Source: Eutreptiella sp. 'Long Island Sound 2002'
Taxonomy: Eukaryota; Euglenozoa; Euglenophyceae; Eutreptiales; Eutreptiaceae
Direction: 5' to 3'
DNA length: 64,000 bases
Assembly (NCBI GenBank): GCA_964036045.1
Contig: OZ038378.1
Location: 179,659,754 to 179,723,753, forward strand
Positions within the stretch are counted from its first letter, which is position 1. Every line of letters begins with the position of its first letter. Of the stretch, positions 12,035 to 23,500 are shown one piece after another. The notes under the pieces were generated by a model that saw only the letters and a list, made by a program, of their open reading frames with translations, was not told the DNA's origin and did no database searches. A program made the position numbers and the translations under genes.

Positions 12035-12856
12035 CTAATAGGGCCGGTACATTGGAAAACCAAAGGGCTGCATGCTGCTCATCGTCGAACAAAGCTGCTG
12101 CATGGGCTGCATGGGCATTTGGAGCTGGTGCATGTTCATGGCTGGCATTGGCATGGCCATGGGCATGGCAACTGGCATGTTCATTTGCAAAGGACCCATA
12201 TGCTGCTGCTGCTGCTGCTGCTGCTGGGCCTGCTGGTGCATCTGCTGGTGCTGCTGCTGCTGCTGCACTTGGGTCTGCATCTGCATCTGCAGCTGCAACT
12301 GCTGCTGCTGCTGCTGCTGCTGCTGCCGCTGCTGCTGCTGCTGCTGCTGCTCCTGCTGAAACACCTGCCCAGGGGGGTTCGGAGACACCTGTTGAGACAC
12401 TTGAGACACCTGCTGAGACATGTGCTATCCTGACTCCCGTTTAACCCTTCCTTTTTTTCGGCTATTTTCACTGTTTTCACCTTGCCCGCGTTTGCGCTTC
12501 AGGGGGTTTGTTCGGTTGTTTTGTTGTTGGGTTGTTTGTTGCAGTGCAGCCAAGAGCCGCTGAACAAGGTCAGCCTCTTGTTTTACCGTCCCACTGCCCG
12601 TCTCTTCCTTCTTTGGCTGTTTGCTTGGTGGGCTGTTGTTTTTATGGCCTTTTGGTTTTGGTTTTGGTTTCGGTTTTGGTTTCGGTTTTGGTGGTGGCTT
12701 TGCGGTCGAATTCCGTTTCGGGTTCGGTTTGGGTTTCCCATTGGTAGTGACAGATTCCTTCTTCACCGCTGTGGTACTGAGGTTTGTGATCTGAAAAGGT
12801 GCAGAATAGGGCCAAAAACACCTCAAATGTTCATCTTTCATCCCATTCTTATGCAC
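12035..12856 (-). pseudogene. Lys/Pro-rich and Gln-rich nuclear-type protein, frame split by one TAG
   Basis: One minus-strand frame runs from ATG 12,856 to TAG 12,035-12,037, broken once by TAG at 12,425-12,427. The first 143 residues contain a (KP)n repeat, Ser/Lys linkers, and basic clusters PLKRKRGQ and RKKGRVKRE that look like nuclear localisation signals. The part after the TAG is almost all Gln (CAG) with interspersed Met/Pro (MPVAMPMAMPMP). This layout is typical of low-complexity transcription or chromatin co-factors, but no folded domain identifies it. The TAG lies in ESG-stop-HMSQQVSQV, where a CAG would fit. Alternatives are two separate proteins, or an exon of a spliced gene. The segment sits inside the 41-bp inverted repeat. 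Confidence 0.5.
12198..12358. repeat. CTG/CAG trinucleotide microsatellite
   Basis: Runs of CTGCTGCTG on the plus strand (CAG on the minus strand) are interrupted by CTGGTG, CTGCAT and CCGCTG variants. They encode the polyglutamine part of the minus-strand frame. Such tracts are length-unstable. Confidence 0.9.
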
Positions 12857-13479
12857 ATACTATCATATTTTATGTAGTTCTTATCATTCAAATGCATACA
12901 ATACCAACCCAAGCCCCAAACATGTGTGTGGACGGTGATAGGTGATCAAAACCCTACCTATGAACCATATGGATATTGGGCCCCATGGTGCATGAGAAAG
13001 GGATGAATAGCCTAGAAAAAAGGCAAAACATCGCTTGTCATGTAGGCTTCTACCAATGGTGATGACAATTTGTTCATATATCACCTCTATACCACCTCTT
13101 ACAGCCCTGTAAGGCCCTCTATATGGCCTCCATAGACCCTAAAACCATGTAAAAAAGTGGTTTTTGGGTAGAGAAGCGTGAATTTCTCCAAATCTGTGCC
13201 TGCCAATCTGGATTTTTTTAGGTCAGCAGCAAGGTATTTATCTCGGGAACACGCTCATGCCTTTACTTTGCTTCCAACTGCGAAAAAAAGTGGACTTTTT
13301 GGCGATTTTCTATTGCGCACGGCGGTCGGGAATCTGAAACTCGCGTACGCGGCAGTTGCTGACAGTTTATCTGCGGCTCCAGCTTCAGCGACAGCATAAT
13401 TTTAATAAAAATTTGAGAAAACAAAAAAACAACAGTACTACTGTGTACAGTTTGATATCGCGGTTCTGAAAATGCATGA
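12857..13479. other. intergenic, no gene seen
   Basis: There is no supported reading frame. A 73-codon plus frame at 13,178-13,399 has no recognisable features. The stretch lies within the inverted-repeat-bounded segment. Confidence 0.45.
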
Positions 13480-13520
13480 TTTTGAATTTTGGGAAAAAAC
13501 AGCTGCTAAAATCATAGGTG
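13480..13520 (-). repeat. right arm of 41-bp perfect inverted repeat
   Basis: This is the exact reverse complement of 10,920-10,960. See the left arm for context. Confidence 0.8.
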
Positions 13521-13841
13521 GTAGGATGGCGTGATTGTGTGTGAAATTTGCCAGCTTGTCTGAAGCAACATGAGAAAGGAGCAACAAAAATGTACACCGG
13601 AACAACAACATTGCAATACAGTGACAGAAGGTCTATCCGTTGAAGCCTGATGACCAAGCTACGGTGAGTGCTTTGCCTGGTGCAGGCCCGGCGCATGTGT
13701 TTGTGCAAGTGTGCGAGATATTGGTCCACGCTTGAAGCAAATGAAAGCAGACTACATACTTGATTTCAGCGCACACCAACATGAGCTGGCGTAACCTGGC
13801 AACTTTACAATACTCGAGATAACTTCTCGGAATCAAGGTCC

Positions 13842-13867
13842 TAGCCCACGCAAACTGCACCCTGTTT
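13842..13867 (+). repeat. TAGCCCACGCAAACTGCACC motif, copy 1
   Basis: The 26 bp starting TAGCCCACGCAAACTGCACC and ending CTGTTT recur at 14,352-14,377; the core recurs inverted at 15,541-15,559. Confidence 0.75.
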
Positions 13868-14032
13868 GGTGCGCCGAACGCGCTGAAAAAAACTGGTTCG
13901 CAACAGGGCAAGAAAACTTTTTTTTGGATGTTTGATGAACGTGATTTTGGGCGTAGTGAAATAAGTTGCTTTTTTAGTGTTGTGCAACTCCGCGTTCCTC
14001 AATGTGACGTTTTTTACATTTGTCTGGCGTTC

Positions 14033-14058
14033 TGAGTGTGCGAGGCCTCGCGCACTCA
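14033..14058. repeat. 26-bp palindrome, copy 1
   Basis: The half-site TGAGTGTGCGAGG is followed by its near-perfect reverse complement, centred on AGGCCT. One mismatch from the consensus palindrome (half-site TGAGTGCGCGAGG). Confidence 0.85.
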
Positions 14059-14257
14059 AGATATTCAAAGTAGAGTTTATTAACAAACCTAAAAACCCGT
14101 AAGAACGGGCGTTTGCGGAAATACGCAGCTCCCACACGGTATTAAAACTAGAATTGTGTTGACCAAGGAGCATTGGAAGTGTATGACTGTCGGACTGCCC
14201 ATCTTAGGGGAAACACATATACTCTAAAGTGAAAATGAAATACAAATTTCGGCATCC

Positions 14258-14283
14258 GGAGTGCGCAAGGCCTCGTGCACTCA
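14258..14283. repeat. 26-bp palindrome, copy 2
   Basis: Degenerate copy: GGAGTGCGCAAGG followed by CCTCGTGCACTCA. The AGGCCT centre is kept. Confidence 0.75.
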
Positions 14284-14351
14284 GGTCACATTATGTATTA
14301 ATTTCCGGAATGGATATGACGCGTACAATTGCAGGTACAATACCAGACATT

Positions 14352-14377
14352 TAGCCCACGCAAACTGCACCCTGTTT
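14352..14377 (+). repeat. TAGCCCACGCAAACTGCACC motif, copy 2
   Basis: Exact repeat of 13,842-13,867, lying between palindrome copies 2 and 3. Confidence 0.75.
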
Positions 14378-14544
14378 TTCACCTCAAGGGCGGCATTTGT
14401 GTGCAAAAAAAAGACGCGCAGTTTCCGCGTGTTTCCACCTAAAAAGTGAGAATTGAAAAACAGAGGAATCCCAAATCTATTTTTTTAGGCAATCAGCGGA
14501 ATGCAAGTAGTCAGAGGTATGAAAAAAAGTTTTTTTTGGCATGT

Positions 14545-14570
14545 TGAGTGCGCGAGGCCTCGCGCACTCA
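14545..14570. repeat. 26-bp palindrome, copy 3 (perfect)
   Basis: Half-site TGAGTGCGCGAGG followed by its exact reverse complement with no spacer, so the whole 26 bp is a perfect palindrome. Confidence 0.9.
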
Positions 14571-15036
14571 ATTATGCAGAATGTGTATTTCCCAATGGTC
14601 CTGAATAAACAGTATTCCATGCCAAATGAGGCTCTGATGTCTTAATGGGTGCCTCATGGTGTACCGTTCGGGTCATGTCAGCAGCAAGAGTGGTCAATCA
14701 ATGGACGTTTTGTACACGCCATGCACTATGTAAGGTGTAATAGATCTAAAAAGGCGGGTTGCCCTCAGTCCTTGCTAAACACACGACTTTAAGTTAGTTT
14801 ACCTACAAATGAGGTGCCCAGCCTCCCATCTTTTGGGGCTGTACAACAGTTTGTCAGAAGCGCTAGGTCACAGGACGTATGAAGCAAGTGCTCTAGAGGA
14901 GGATAGTCTAATCGCTACTCTTGAGCTCACTGTCTTCACAGGATTCCAAAAGTGAGGAATCTCAAAAAGCCTTTTGGAGGCTATCGGCAGCATGCAAGTA
15001 GTCAGGGGTATTCAAAAACCCATGCTTCTAGCATGT

Positions 15037-15062
15037 TGAGTGCGCGAGCCCTCGCGCACTCA
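15037..15062. repeat. 26-bp palindrome, copy 4
   Basis: Consensus palindrome with one G-to-C change at the centre (AGCCCT instead of AGGCCT). Confidence 0.85.
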
Positions 15063-15192
15063 GTGTTCCGCTGTGCAAGTCTTTAACCCATATTGAATCT
15101 TGCAGTTTTGCTTTTGCTCCATCCCTGCTTCATGCCACTTCTGATGTCAAAAAGTGATCTCAAAAAAGCCTTAAAATCTCACTCCAGCTGGC

Positions 15193-15218
15193 TGATTGCG
15201 CGAGGCCTCGAGCACTCA
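15193..15218. repeat. 26-bp palindrome, copy 5
   Basis: TGATTGCGCGAGG followed by CCTCGAGCACTCA; two changes from the consensus. Confidence 0.8.
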
Positions 15219-15540
15219 GCCTCCCATAATAAGTTTTTTTTTCATGTGGACATGTACAGGATGTGTGAACAGCGCCCATCTTTAATAGTTTTCCAGACAA
15301 TCCAAAAATTGGTATTTTTCAAATTAGCCAACAAATTTTTTTTTCGGGGAAAATGACCGGTAAACCCTCTGATTTTGGACTAAAGAATGGTTATTTGACC
15401 CCCCTAAAAACAGCAAAAAATGGGCAAACCTGATGAAAAATGCATCTTTTGGGAGGGTTTGAAAAACAGTATTTTCAAGATGGCAAAAAAAACTATTTTT
15501 TTCGGTGACAAAATCTAGGTGCTTAGGTGAAAAAAAGGGG

Positions 15541-15559
15541 GTGCAGTTTGCGTGGGCTA
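15541..15559 (-). repeat. TAGCCCACGCAAACTGCAC motif, inverted copy
   Basis: This is the reverse complement of the first 19 bp of the 13,842 and 14,352 motif. Confidence 0.7.
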
Positions 15560-15659
15560 AGAGACAGACAAACACATTTTATTTTTTCTGTTGTACGTGT
15601 GTGTAGACACCGTGTTGGTCAGATATAACACGGTATAGAACACTGTCCTACGGAAACAA

Positions 15660-15685
15660 TCAGTGCGCAGGGCCTCGCGCACTTA
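15660..15685. repeat. 26-bp palindrome, copy 6
   Basis: Degenerate copy: TCAGTGCGCAGGG followed by CCTCGCGCACTTA. The right half is nearly intact. Confidence 0.7.
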
Positions 15686-15978
15686 AACCACGCAAGAAAA
15701 TGAAAAAGCAGGCAGGTCAGGCTACGCCGGTATTTACATTCCCTTTCACGGCTACCACCTGTGACAGTCAATTTTACATCCGTAACCTTTGTCATATTTT
15801 TCAGGGGAGCAGGGGAATGATTTGCTTTTTTCCAACAGCCACTCAATGGCAGACGTGTCCAGTTCTAATAGCGGCCGTAGCCTTTGCTGCCCGATAGATA
15901 GGGTTTCTTTTTCCAAATGGGTTTAAAGACGCAAACGGAACAGGAAATTGTGGTTGCGAAAACGGTTTTCGGTTACTG

Positions 15979-15982
15979 GGAA
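15979..15982. repeat. target-site duplication of element A, left
   Basis: GGAA directly precedes the TG of the left LTR and recurs directly after the CA of the right LTR at 43,026-43,029. Confidence 0.7.
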
Positions 15983-18900
15983 TGACGCGTTCCCGTGGGG
16001 GGCCTGGCCACGGGACGCTGCGGTGACACGCACAAGCAAGCAGGCAGGCAAAGCACTGCGCTCACAGGGGCATCAATACGCTCGTGTCATGTGACAAAGC
16101 GTTTCAGGATCCTTGCCACTCTGAAACAAGGGAACAAAAGTATGTACAGCAACACATCAGGATATGTACACATGGGGTTAAGACTGGACTGGGGTAAGGG
16201 CATCACAGGATAATAGACACTCAGTCCCAACTCATATCCCAATCCCAGGTCCGACCCTGTCAGTGGCTGGTGGGGGCGGGGGCTCAAACACGACTCATGC
16301 CCTGCTCAGTCCGGACTCTGAAACCCTGCCGATAGGGGGGGGAGTCGCGCCCAGCCACAGGCGAGTTCCTGGAAACCAAGTGGGTCCAAGGCCAACCGAC
16401 AGTGGTCCCCTATGCTCCCTTAACAGCAGGTCCCAACTCCTCTCTGAGCCAGAGATATGGCCCCGCCAATATCCCCTGGGCGTTGGTAGCTGAAAATGGG
16501 CTGTTTCAGCCCAAACTGATATTAGCTCAAAAATCTCCAAAATTGACCCCTCTTTGGGACCCGCTAGAGGTAGGGACGAGGCAATTGACCCTATGCCCTT
16601 CGAATACCAACTCCCTGGAGCCCTCACCCAACCTGGTTCCCTCTGAGGTCCCTGCATCAGGGCACCACGGGTTCGTCAAGTGGGGTCATGATGCCAAAAT
16701 CACCAAAATCGGCGTCATCCCCACGCGCGGCTCGCCCGGCCAGGGCAAGGCCAATGGCTCACAGGGTAGGAGGCGGGACCTAGGACTTCTATCTGAGTGT
16801 ACAACTTGGAATTAGGTCCGGGCTCCCTGTGGGCATAGAGATATGGGGCCGCCAATTGACCACACGGGGGGGTGAAATTGGGGTCCCAAAAGGGGGTCAT
16901 TTTGGCTGCTCGAAATGAGCCAAAATTTGGGGGTGCTCCCAATAGTATATCTCCACGCCGGCTTGGAGATCCGATCTGCCATTCCATACGCAATCCAGCG
17001 GGAGTCCAACGAGGACTCCCATGCCCTTGGCTCTCAAAGATCTCCATGCCACTCGGCGTGGTGATGATACCAATTGGGTCCATAAATGCCAAAATGGCAA
17101 AACTGTCCACACTCACTTTGGGCTAGCACCTTAACGAAGGTTGCTCCGCTTCGCCCACGTGGTGTGTGAACCATGGGGACCAATATACATATCACCTATG
17201 TCATATACGGTCCATTGGTCCATGCGTCCGGCGTGCAGGAGGGTGCTGAACATGGTGCACGGCGGGCAGAAAATGTGGAAAATTGCTCAAAATGGCCGAA
17301 AATGCGCACACTCATGGTTGGGGCAAATGAGGCACATGCCCGACTTTGACCGGAGTGTGCCATAGGATTGGTATCAAGTCATATGTGTCCAACATATCTT
17401 TTGGGCGTCGCCCAACTCCTCCGGTTTCAGGAATGGCAGGGTCGCCAAGTGAGCCCATGATTTGGGATGGTCCCAAATCGCCAACATGGCGGCCACGGTA
17501 CGCCAAGCCCAAGAGGAGTTATCCGCCGGGTTCAAGATATGTTGGGCACCGAAGTATGTACCCTCATAACATACTTGGGTCATGATGTCAATTGGGCGCA
17601 ACGTTGAGATACACGGTCGCCACTTGACATCATGACGGGCAAAAAACAGCAATATTGGCGAAAAAACACCCAAAAGTGCCTCGAAAGGCGCACAAATATA
17701 TTATAATGTCTTCGGCTTGGATTGAGTAATCGACCAATCCTTCTAAACACAATGACTTGACACCAATGACCTCCGATTCCACATATGTGCTCCACTTGGG
17801 GCGCTTTGAAAGGTCACGAGCGCTACTTCCCAAGTGGGCACATGAAAATATGGAAAATTGCAAAACACACACCTTGCTCCCAACGCATCGCTTTGGGATC
17901 GCCACACAAGCTTTCCTCCACGAAGGTTAGGCTTGCAATTGATGGTGGGGAGTATAGAGAAGGGCCTCGTGCAATATGAGGTCCATTGGTGGGTGTATCG
18001 CTCTTAGCCAAACCCGCCAAATGGGCACGCAATACAACACATGGCACATGCCACATACTGCCCAAAAAGGTAGCTCCCCCCACGATATGTCATGCCCCTC
18101 CAAGGGCATAACGTTGTGTCAATCGCTCATAGGAACTCAAGGAAAGTTCCTATGCAACACCAACACTCGCGCGCTACACTCGAAAGTTATCTTAACGCAC
18201 GCAATATCATGGCCAAAGAGTTATAACGCAAACTCCACCCTCTTGACCATGATCCATTACGCTAGCGCGCACGTGTGGAGACGCAAGGCGTATAAAGCTT
18301 CCTAAATTACGTCGGGAGTACTGGGAATACATCCCATGCTTCCCTATTGTCATTCCTCGCAAGCAGCACGAGATATGACCCTCACAAGTGGCCTCACGAA
18401 TCAACTTTGTTTTGCCCATATCTCTAAGACAAATGGAGGGCAAGACAAAAGGAAAGTTGATTCGTGCATAGGGAAGCACGTAGGTCCACTCGAAAGAGGT
18501 CAAATCAAGTGCGGGGATGTCGAAGTCGAAAATCCGATTTCGACATCCTGAAAAATTCGGATTAAGGTTGCGAGTGTACAATGTGAAAATTGCAGATGCA
18601 TCAATGCAATTCCTGAAGACTTTAGAGTTCTCGTCACGGATTGCGCTAAAATGTCTGTAAATAACAGTTAAACTGGCGGTTACGCTAAAGTCGCGAGCCA
18701 ACCGCCAGCAGTCAAAACATTGATTATCAGAACGGAAGCGTGAAAATTTACGGAAACAATATGAAAATAAAACCCTGTTGATTCCTGATATTCTGATGTG
18801 TAAATCTCAGCGGGCGACGCATCCGTTGCCGATGCGGCCGCTAATAGCTGAAATGCCCAGATCTCTCACACAAACACGTCTTACCTACATCTGTTGTTAG

Positions 18901-19169
18901 GGTTAGGTTGCCGAATCGACGGCCGAAGGCGGTGCGGGGCAGATTGGCGTGAAATAGTAAGATACCGGCAAATGGCAGTTTGCCGGTACATGGTAACATG
19001 CTCCAAGTGGCCGGAATGCCGTCACGGGGGCTTTACGGCAAGGGACACGCTCCTGCCGGGCTCTCACCGGGCTTCACCGGGCGTCTTCCCCTCCGTACAT
19101 GGGGTTAGTGGGCACACGGAGACCGGTTGTATACCCCACCATGGTCATGGGGTTCTCGGTACCGCTTCA
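15983..19169 (-). repeat. element A 3' LTR
   Basis: 3,187 bp, alignable end to end with 39,840-43,025. In minus orientation it starts TGAAGCGGTACC and ends GGAACGCGTCA. The first 230 bp (plus orientation) are identical to the other copy, after which substitutions run at a few percent by eye. The small frames inside it are carried by both LTRs but look non-coding. It contains one TTAGGGTTAGG string, which is not a telomere array. Confidence 0.92.
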
Positions 19170-19180
19170 CCCCCCTCCTT
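19170..19180 (-). other. polypurine tract of element A
   Basis: On the minus strand AAGGAGGGGGG abuts the start of the 3' LTR (TGAAGC). This is the position and composition expected of the plus-strand DNA primer in LTR retrotransposons. It resembles the GGAGGGGGAG tract of element B. Confidence 0.75.
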
Positions 19181-20274
19181 AGAGCAAACCCTGGGGGGGG
19201 CTCGATAACACCACGCATGGCAGCGGTTACCCAGGACCATCCCCTGAAGGGGGGGGGGGGGGGTATCTCTGGACCATCCCCTGGGGGGGGGGGTAGTCGT
19301 ACCACACACCTCAGGCTGGTCCTGGGCCAGGTTGCTCACGTCAATCCACGGTAAGACAGGTATAGTGCTGTAGGGTCTTGTAACTTCAAGTATAGCACAA
19401 GTATCAAGTCCTGGGTCCTGGCGGCGATTGTTTGGCATCCAAAGGACCCGTTAACCCATACCAGGCGCACCGGGTGCCGGCTGCGACGGTCACCACCACA
19501 GTGGCAGTGGCACACACGGCCAACATAGGCGTCACACGACGACCGAGGTGGTCCCACAGGCCGAAAGCGACCACAAAGATCCATCAGGCTACCCCAAGCT
19601 TCCCAAGGCCCGCCGGCTCGGGGAGAGTCCCCACGGGTCCTTCCTCGGGCGCACCATGTCCATATTCACGACGCGAATCCAGAGTGGTACAGCCGAACGA
19701 GCTCCTCCTTAAGGGATCGGGCATCAAGGCCGTCTTTTCCCTCGCCCTATTACCACGAAGGCCATACATGAGGGAGTCCTCATGCAGTGTGGGCGGAGGC
19801 GTCGACTCCTCAAACCACCAGTTTCCCAGGCAGACTGACCGAGGTCAGGAACACCGGAGGTCGCCACCCGACTGGAAGTGCGTCTGCGAGTCGGTAGGCT
19901 CACACTGGGACTGACAGTGGCGGACCGCTGGGAGTGTAGTCAGGCAACTGGGCTTGCCGCCTGGCGCCATCAGGATCTCCACATCACAGCCACTAGGGCA
20001 CACGGTATCACAGGCACTCAAACAGAAGAATCTGTACTTAGGTACTGGTCCAGGCTGGACCTTATGTAAGAGCATGTACACGGCGACTCAGGGCGCTCTC
20101 GTAATCCGATTCGCATCCCCTCGGGGGGGAAAGACAGTCCACATTGCGGTGATGGGCTGATAATCAACATACAGATGCACATATCCTGGGGGGGTAGAAA
20201 AACAAGCAATAAATGGGGTAAGAGGCGTGTAAACAGACTCTGGATAGAGCGCCAAACCACGCCCCGGTTAGGAT
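19181..20274. other. element A 3' internal non-coding segment (LTR side)
   Basis: There is no supported gene. Long G runs (19,193-19,200, 19,249-19,263 and 19,281-19,291) flank two copies of GGACCATCCCCTG. The segment continues on the other side of the LINE at 29,739. Confidence 0.6.
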
Positions 20275-20289
20275 AAGGCATATGCAGGA
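20275..20289. repeat. LINE target-site duplication, left
   Basis: AAGGCATATGCAGGA is repeated exactly at 29,724-29,738, defining the LINE insertion. Confidence 0.9.
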
Positions 20290-20564
20290 ACACTTTCTGA
20301 GTGTCTATTTTTTTTCGATTGACCCTCAGAAATTTATTGATGGATCCACCAGCAGTCCAGGCTGTTCGGTGATTAACAAAAATCCTGGGCTGTTCAAGTT
20401 CTGGGCTGATCCCGTGAAGCCGTGGATTACCAACAAAGGTCCCAAAGCCGCAATTTGGAGCCGAGGCAAGCGCAACAACCTTGCCGTCAATTTTTTTGCC
20501 TAGCGCAAAGCCGCAATCGTGAGCGCCGTCCTTTGCCTAGCTTCGCAACGCCGTTTTCTTGGCA

Positions 20565-23500
20565 ATGTCGCAAGTTGGGCTCAAGGAACGTTCCGCAAAG
20601 GACAAGACCGAAAGCAAACAACTAAAGTCCGTGAAAAGTTTCATTGCTCGAACTCAGGCTAAAGTGGACGCCAAACTGACTCAAAGTCGGCTTCTCCCTA
20701 CGCTTTCGCCCGCCAAACGCGAGAACGACCCATTTCACCCTTCACTCGACCTTTCCCCGTCACATGAAGAAGGCACGTCATCCAATGTCATTTCAGACGA
20801 TGAACAACCCGAAGATGTCGCAAAAGAACTCTTCCCGCTCGCCGAGACAACGGCTCACACCGTCAAAGGAAAAGGAGCCCAAGAACCACAACATCAAATC
20901 CAAGCGCCCGCTCCGCCAACCAACTCCGAGAAGGTGCAAGACTCCGTGCCCAAAGGCACGCACGAGAACACCGAAGCGCCCGCTCCGCCAACCAACTCCG
21001 AGAAGGTGCAAGACTCCGTGCCCAAAGGCACGCACGAGAACACCGAAGGAAGCCATCCACATGACGCCGAAGAGTCGAAACAACAAGAAGAAAGTCGCGA
21101 AGACCCGTGTGGAGATTCGGCAATGAACAACAACGCCGCTCTCAACGACAACGCAAGGAGAACCAATGAGGTTGAGCCCGACAACTCCCTCTTAACGCCA
21201 CGTGAGGAGCAATCTACGCCAAGCGCTATTCCGTCTCCCGAAGGAACACACGAAAAGGCCGAAGACGGAGAAGACCCTACTCCCGATGAAACGGATGGTA
21301 ATTCCGGAAAACCCTTCTTCAACCCTTCCCTTGCCCCGGATGGCGTCTTTGCAAAATTCTTGGTTAAACATAAAGGTGAGATCAACACACACGATCAACA
21401 AGCACTATGGGGAGAAACACATGTCCATGAAACCTTAGGAGTTGATACAAATCAACTCGTGTTAGAGAAACACCACAAGCAAGTGATCTATGATCAAGTA
21501 CACCCAACAATAGACCTTTGCGCGAGCGACGGGTGCACCTTTTTCCATGACATTGATTGCTCCGGCAATAATGCCTACTCCACAATCGGACATGACTATT
21601 TTAGGTACCTCAAAGACGTCCTTCATCACCACCCAAAGTTCTACATTTTTCCACACCCACAAGATTACTACAACTCCAAATACAAATACGGCAACACATG
21701 GACCGAGTGGGCCCATGCCATCAACGAAGCCTTGCAAGAAGCCTTTGATTCCGGTGTTGTGTACGAAGGCTCCTTCATTCTCCCGGGAATGGAAGACAAC
21801 CTTTCGGCGGAGACCCTCTATATGAACCCCTTGAACCCCGGCATGATCTCCCTTGCCCCCTGGGTGTGTGGAGTAGACCGGCTTTCGGATGCCAACACGT
21901 ACAACCCATCACCTAATCCCGATGGCTCCGTGCGGCTCAACTTGCTTGACTCTCCACAATACCCATATTTTCACCTTCACCTCTCCACCCGTCACAAGCA
22001 CCACGCACACATCCGCTACGGCGACATCATGCACCCTCACACCTCCCTGCAATGGGCCATAAATAAGGTAGACGGCAACGTCCAAGTGGCCGCGGTGCGC
22101 ACAACGCTACGATTCGAAGTTGCACGGCATTTGCTCCCGAACTTCACCGTCTCTTCTCCAAAAGAGCTTTCCAAAAAATCCAAGCGGGAACGAGGAGAGT
22201 ATTGGCGGCGCCGTGGCAACGCCCGGGATTTTTTTGTCCTCGTCAACCGCCTTTTCCATTTCGAAAACGACCACATCTCGGTCAACTCCAAAAATGCTTT
22301 CTTTCCGGAGGAACGCATACAGCCTCTACAATCATCCTCCGAACATATGTTCCGCTTCGATTACACCATACCAACCCCCCTCGCTGAGAAGCTTCTCTCC
22401 ACCATCTTACAACACCCTTTATGGACGCTCGGCAAAGTCTTTTGCATCCGTGGTTCCGATCTAGGGAAGGACAAAACTTTCAAAATTGTACCTTCAAAAG
22501 CATACAAGCAGGCCACGCCGGACTTCAAACAAATTGACGTGTGGAAATCCCTCCTTACTAGGGAAGCCGCACGACGGTGCGGTATCCTAGGAGCCATTCC
22601 CAGAACACAACACGAATTTTACGTGTGCATGAACTATCACAACACCCCCCTGCTCCCCCAGCGAGACTCTCTCACTTCCATGAGCTACATGCTCTTCCAA
22701 GAGAATAACCTGGTCACGTATCGGGGCACTACGGGAGCCATGATCTCTTGGGGAGGATACTCCTCTTGGCGCTCCAAACACCCGGGACACAAAGTGGACC
22801 TCTCCGCCTCTCCCCGAAAAATGCACAAAAAAGCCCCCCCCCCACCCTCCTCGGTGAAGGCTTGCTTCAACCCCCTCCCTGAACCACCTGATCCAGAACT
22901 GGTAGAAGTACACGCCCCGTCATCCACGCCGGACGTTGATGTAATGTTCGGGGTCTCCCTGCTTGGGAAAATTCGGCACATTTCCTTGTTCAGCGCCCCC
23001 ATGGCTAAGGTGCGAGTCTACCGAGTGAAATACGCGCATTACGAATCCGCGCTCCTTGCAGAAGGCTTCACTGTGTCCCAGCTCGTCTTTCACCCCGAGT
23101 GCCCCGACACGGCCGCGCGTGACAACCTTTTGGCTCCCGCCAACCCCCTAGTTTCGGAAGCCCAGGATTTCCTATCACGAGTCATCGAGGCGGCGACTGC
23201 CTACGGCAGCGCGGAACAACTAAGTCTCGCGAGGGACCATTACTTGTCCACAAGCAAGCCTCTCTCCCTCACAGAAAAGATCGCACAACTCCACCTCCAA
23301 ACGGGGAAAGTTTTCGACCCCATCCCGGAAATAACAGGAGCCTTCATATCCAATGAGTTTTTCTCAGAAGAAGAGGAAGCCCTGGTGATGTCCTACAGTG
23401 CAGATGAAAATCACCAGTGGCTGTCCGAGGGGCACCGCACAATGCTTCATTTCGGATTCAGGTACAATCCAGAATCAAAAGAAGTTGAACCTTTTGAACC

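Larger units (their letters stand above)
13521..15978. other. repeat-bearing non-coding region
   Basis: No gene is visible. The region carries six copies of a 26-bp palindrome and three copies of a TAGCCCACGCAAACTGCACC motif (listed separately), plus poly-A/poly-T runs. It ends at the insertion point of element A. Confidence 0.6.

Noticed and set aside
14033-15685. CRISPR array
   Set aside because: The repeats are palindromic with irregular 130-466 bp gaps, in a eukaryotic context, with no cas genes.
18207-18701. 164-codon minus frame in the LTR of element A and its partner in the other LTR
   Set aside because: It is shared only because the LTRs are copies; the partner frame has a different length and no recognisable protein features.
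18894-18905. Telomere-like TTAGGGTTAGG
   Set aside because: It is a single short occurrence, present in both LTRs of element A; not an array.
21500-21800. OTU-type cysteine protease in LINE ORF1 (segment with SDGCTFF)
   Set aside because: The OTU motif needs D-G-x-C; here it is D-G-C, and the later His/Trp-Gly motifs are not convincing.
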